Assembly: GCA_945889235.1 (NCBI GenBank)
Contig: CAMDBK010000107.1
Location: 1-8,940 of the forward strand
Source: Chitinophaga pinensis
GTDB lineage: Bacteria; Bacteroidota; Bacteroidia; SXHM01
Direction of reading: 5' to 3'
Length of the DNA: 8,940 nt
The first letter of the stretch is position 1. The number at the start of each line of letters is the position of its first letter. The notes under the pieces are model-generated. The model saw only the letters and a list, made by a program, of their open reading frames with translations. It had not been told where the DNA came from and ran no database searches. The translations under genes and the position numbers were made by a program. Below, in pieces: positions 6,900-8,940 of this stretch.

Positions 6900-7688
6900 A
6901 TGAACTTAAACCTTGAAAACAAAAAAGCTTTTGTGTGCGGAAGTACACAGGGAATAGGAAAAGCAATAGCCATAGAGCTTTCAGCGCTTGGCGCGGAAGT
7001 AATTCTGATTGCCCGCAGTGAAGAAAAACTGAAACAAACACTTTCTGAACTCAACACTTCAAAAGCACAAAAACATAATTTTATCTGCGCAGATTTTTCA
7101 CATCCAGCAATTCTGAAAGAAAAAATTGAAAGTTGGATTAAAGAAAACGGAACGGTTCATATTCTCATCAATAATACAGGCGGACCACCTTCAGGTAAAG
7201 CAATTGATGCTTCGCTGGAAGAATTTGTGCAGGCATTTAATAATCATTTGTTGTGCAATCAGGTGCTGGTGCAGGCAGTTGTTCCGGGAATGAAAGAAAG
7301 TAGTTTTGGAAGAATCATTAACATTATTTCCACTTCAGTAAAACAACCTATTCCGGGACTGGGAGTTTCAAACACAGTGCGTGGAGCGGTTGCTAATTGG
7401 GCAAAAACACTTTCAGTGGAACTTGCGCCATTTGGTATTACGGTTAACAATGTGTTGCCGGGAGCTACTGAAACCTCACGTATGACAACCATTATTGAAA
7501 AGCGTGCTGAAAAAAATGCGGTGAGTAAAGAAACTGTAAGATTAGAAATGCAGCATGAAATTCCTGCAAGACGTTTTGCCTCAGCTTCTGAGATTGCTGC
7601 TGCCGCTGCGTTTCTTGCTACTCCCGCTGCCGGTTATATTACCGGAGTTAATTTGCCTGTTGATGGTGGAAGAACGGCTTCACTATGA
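6900..7688 (+). CDS. SDR-fold protein lacking the catalytic Tyr/Lys (BKR-like atypical SDR)
   Basis: A complete 262-residue Rossmann-fold protein of the short-chain dehydrogenase/reductase superfamily. The nucleotide-binding loop is CGSTQGIG (G14, G18, G20; Cys where Thr is usual). It has ADFS (64-67) for the adenine pocket, NNTGGPPSG (91-99) in place of NNAG, a conserved Asn region NNH (114-116), and the C-terminal GYITGVNLPVDGG (from 245), typical of classical 250-residue SDRs. The active-site Ser is kept (S144, 13 residues before the Tyr position). The YxxxK motif, however, reads S157-N-T-V-R161, so both Tyr and Lys are replaced. This matches my recollection of the 'BKR-like SDR-like' subgroup, which lacks a perfect catalytic tetrad. 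It is divergent from nbaC, so a role in the same pathway is possible but unproven. Its stop abuts the stop of the response regulator with no gap. It may bind NAD(P) without classical redox activity. Confidence 0.9.
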   Translation: MNLNLENKKAFVCGSTQGIGKAIAIELSALGAEVILIARSEEKLKQTLSELNTSKAQKHNFICADFSHPAILKEKIESWIKENGTVHILINNTGGPPSGKAIDASLEEFVQAFNNHLLCNQVLVQAVVPGMKESSFGRIINIISTSVKQPIPGLGVSNTVRGAVANWAKTLSVELAPFGITVNNVLPGATETSRMTTIIEKRAEKNAVSKETVRLEMQHEIPARRFASASEIAAAAAFLATPAAGYITGVNLPVDGGRTASL

Positions 7689-8393
7689 TTAATCCATCAG
7701 TTTAAAACCTTTCCCGTGCACATTTATCAACTCAATCTTAGGGTCGGCTGAAAGGTATTTGCGAAGCTTGGCGATGTATACATCCATACTGCGCGAATTG
7801 AAATAATTATCATCTCCCCAGACTTTATTTAAAGCAAAAGAGCGTTCAAGAACATCGTTTTTATTTTCGCTAAGCAGATTAAGTAAGGCCGCTTCTTTTG
7901 TGGTGAGTTTCTGGCTGTAGTCTTTGCCTTCCAATGTTTGGTGCGTAACATCAAAACGCAGTTTTCCTATTTTGAAGGTTTGCAATCCAGGTTCACTGCT
8001 CACCGCTTCGGGGTTTACTCTTCTTAAAATAGCTGTTATACGTAACATCAATTCATCCATGCTGAATGGTTTGGTCATGTAATCATCAGCGCCTTTTTTA
8101 AAACCGTTTATTCTATCTTCCTTCATTGATTTTGCTGTAAGAAAAATAATGGGAATAGTTTTATCCGTTCTGCGGATTTCTTCCGCCAGGGTGAAACCAT
8201 CTTTTACCGGCATCATTACATCCAGAATACACAATTGAAAATCGCCTTTTGAAAAAGCTTCATAACCCTTTTTGCCGTTGGTTGCCAGCATGGTTTCGTA
8301 GCCTTTTGCATTCAGATATTCTCTGAGCAACAAACCAAGATTAGGATCATCTTCAACTAACAAAACTTTGATTGCGGACATTGGCTTTTGCAT
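7689..8393 (-). CDS. OmpR/PhoB-family response regulator
   Basis: A 234-residue two-domain transcriptional regulator. The receiver domain (about 8-125) has the acidic pocket E14-D15-D16, phospho-acceptor D58 in CILDVMMP, T86 in FLTAK, and K108 in TKPF, so phosphorylation chemistry is intact. The winged-helix DNA-binding domain (about 138-233) ends with RSMDVYIAKLRKYL and VHGKGFKLMD, the recognition-helix and wing pattern typical of Bacteroidota regulators such as RprY. An alternative start is the in-frame ATG at 8381 (M5); neither has a ribosome-binding site that decides it, and IKVLLVEDD begins soon after both. It lies 21 bp downstream of the sensor kinase gene, almost certainly its partner and cotranscribed. 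Target genes cannot be inferred from this window. Confidence 0.96.
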   Translation of the reverse strand: MQKPMSAIKVLLVEDDPNLGLLLREYLNAKGYETMLATNGKKGYEAFSKGDFQLCILDVMMPVKDGFTLAEEIRRTDKTIPIIFLTAKSMKEDRINGFKKGADDYMTKPFSMDELMLRITAILRRVNPEAVSSEPGLQTFKIGKLRFDVTHQTLEGKDYSQKLTTKEAALLNLLSENKNDVLERSFALNKVWGDDNYFNSRSMDVYIAKLRKYLSADPKIELINVHGKGFKLMD

Positions 8394-8414
8394 GTTATTT
8401 AGTTTTAGTGAACA

Positions 8415-8940
8415 TTAATACGGTAAAAAAATATCAAACCTGCTTCCTTTTCCGGTTTCACTTACAAGGTTCACAGTTCCATTGTGTTTCTCAACAATTG
8501 CTTTTACATAACTCAATCCTAATCCAAAGCCTTTAACATTGTGAATATTTCCGGTGGGTACACGATAAAGTTTATCAAAAATCTTTTTCTGATTTTCAGA
8601 ACTGATGCCAATTCCGTTGTCTTCTACCGAAATGGAAATTCCTTCACTGAAACTTCTTGTTGCAATTTTTACCAGAGGATTTTCTTCACAGTACTTCAGT
8701 GAATTATCAATCAGGTTCATGATTACGTTTATGATGTGCACTTTATCACCATGAATAATACATTTTTCTGCTTTAAGGTCTGTGGTAATTTCTCCGCCAA
8801 TCCTGTCGGCCTGAATTTTCATATTGTTAACCAAAGCTTCAATTACTTCATGAATATCTATGATTTCAGATTTCAGTTTCAACTCGCCTTTGTCAATAAT
8901 GGCGGTCTGCAACACACTTTCAACAACCAGCCCGAGTCGC
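8415..8940 (-). CDS. Sensor histidine kinase, C-terminal part (cut by window end)
   Basis: The frame is open from the stop at 8415 to the right edge, 175 codons. It begins RLGLVVESVLQTAIIDKGEL, the second helix of a HisKA dimerisation domain, so the phospho-accepting His, sensor and membrane segments lie outside the window. The HATPase domain is complete: N-box with NVIMNLIDNSLKY (N75 and N79 of the visible part), G1 box DNGIGIS (107-113), F box region FDKLYR (121-126), G2 box GFGLGLS (137-143), and a terminal GKGSRFDIFLPY. A GTG at 8915 is not the start because HisKA sequence continues upstream of it. The response regulator follows 21 bp later. Signal unknown. Confidence 0.95.
   Translation of the reverse strand, partial: RLGLVVESVLQTAIIDKGELKLKSEIIDIHEVIEALVNNMKIQADRIGGEITTDLKAEKCIIHGDKVHIINVIMNLIDNSLKYCEENPLVKIATRSFSEGISISVEDNGIGISSENQKKIFDKLYRVPTGNIHNVKGFGLGLSYVKAIVEKHNGTVNLVSETGKGSRFDIFLPY

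Noticed and set aside
6736..7041. Minus-strand open frame across the palindromic repeat and the SDR start
   Set aside because: It is antisense to the SDR gene. Its residues MLNLFQHLNLKTLKQVQGD are just the translated repeat, a familiar spurious peptide.
8415..8915. Histidine kinase fragment as a complete gene starting at GTG 8915
   Set aside because: HisKA sequence (RLGLVVES) continues upstream of the GTG to the window edge, so the gene is partial rather than short.
1..8940. Defence island, phage, insertion sequence, CRISPR array, tRNA or rRNA
   Set aside because: No transposase, integrase, nuclease or Cas motif, no regularly spaced repeats and no RNA gene was seen; the genes are metabolic and regulatory.

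Overview
The window reads as ordinary chromosome of an A+T-rich member of the Bacteroidota. The reasons are: no recognisable Shine-Dalgarno sequences, several TAnnTTTG elements (the Bacteroidota -7 promoter consensus) upstream of genes, a palindromic repeat of the 'CCCTGAACTTGTTTCAGGG' type that I recall as common in Bacteroidota genomes, and protein sequences of Bacteroidota character. I cannot name the genus.

Layout. (1) Bases 1-521, minus strand: the N-terminal 173 codons of an unrecognised secreted protein, cut by the window edge. (2) Bases 522-810: a divergent intergenic region with promoter-like elements and a 10-bp tandem duplication. (3) Bases 811-4364, plus strand: a phosphohistidine/polyphosphate cluster. 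A SixA-type histidine phosphatase overlaps polyphosphate kinase Ppk1 by four bases, and a short Ppx/GppA-type exopolyphosphatase follows after 81 bp. (4) Bases 6764 down to 4354, minus strand: a tightly packed operon of 3-hydroxyanthranilate 3,4-dioxygenase, ACMS decarboxylase and an alpha/beta hydrolase with an aspartate nucleophile. (5) Bases 6765-6899: a divergent intergenic region holding a 64-bp bipartite inverted repeat. (6) Bases 6900-7688, plus strand: an SDR-fold protein that lacks the catalytic Tyr and Lys. (7) Bases 7689-8940, minus strand: an OmpR-type response regulator and the C-terminal part of its sensor kinase, cut by the right edge.

Function. Ppk1 makes polyphosphate through a phosphohistidine intermediate, Ppx degrades it, and SixA acts on phosphohistidine, so the first cluster is a coherent phosphate-metabolism unit. 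The dioxygenase and decarboxylase are consecutive steps of tryptophan/kynurenine (or 2-nitrobenzoate-type) catabolism: 3-hydroxyanthranilate to ACMS to 2-aminomuconate semialdehyde. Every metal and substrate residue I could compare from memory with the characterised bacterial enzymes is conserved. Later steps (semialdehyde dehydrogenase, aminomuconate deaminase) are not in the window. The alpha/beta hydrolase and the divergent SDR are of unknown role and are the least explained genes here.

I found no phage, CRISPR array, insertion sequence, defence island, tRNA or rRNA. The most useful leads are the catalytically atypical SDR, the aspartate-nucleophile hydrolase tied to ACMS decarboxylase, the two-part palindromic repeat in a promoter region, and the SixA-Ppk1 coupling.
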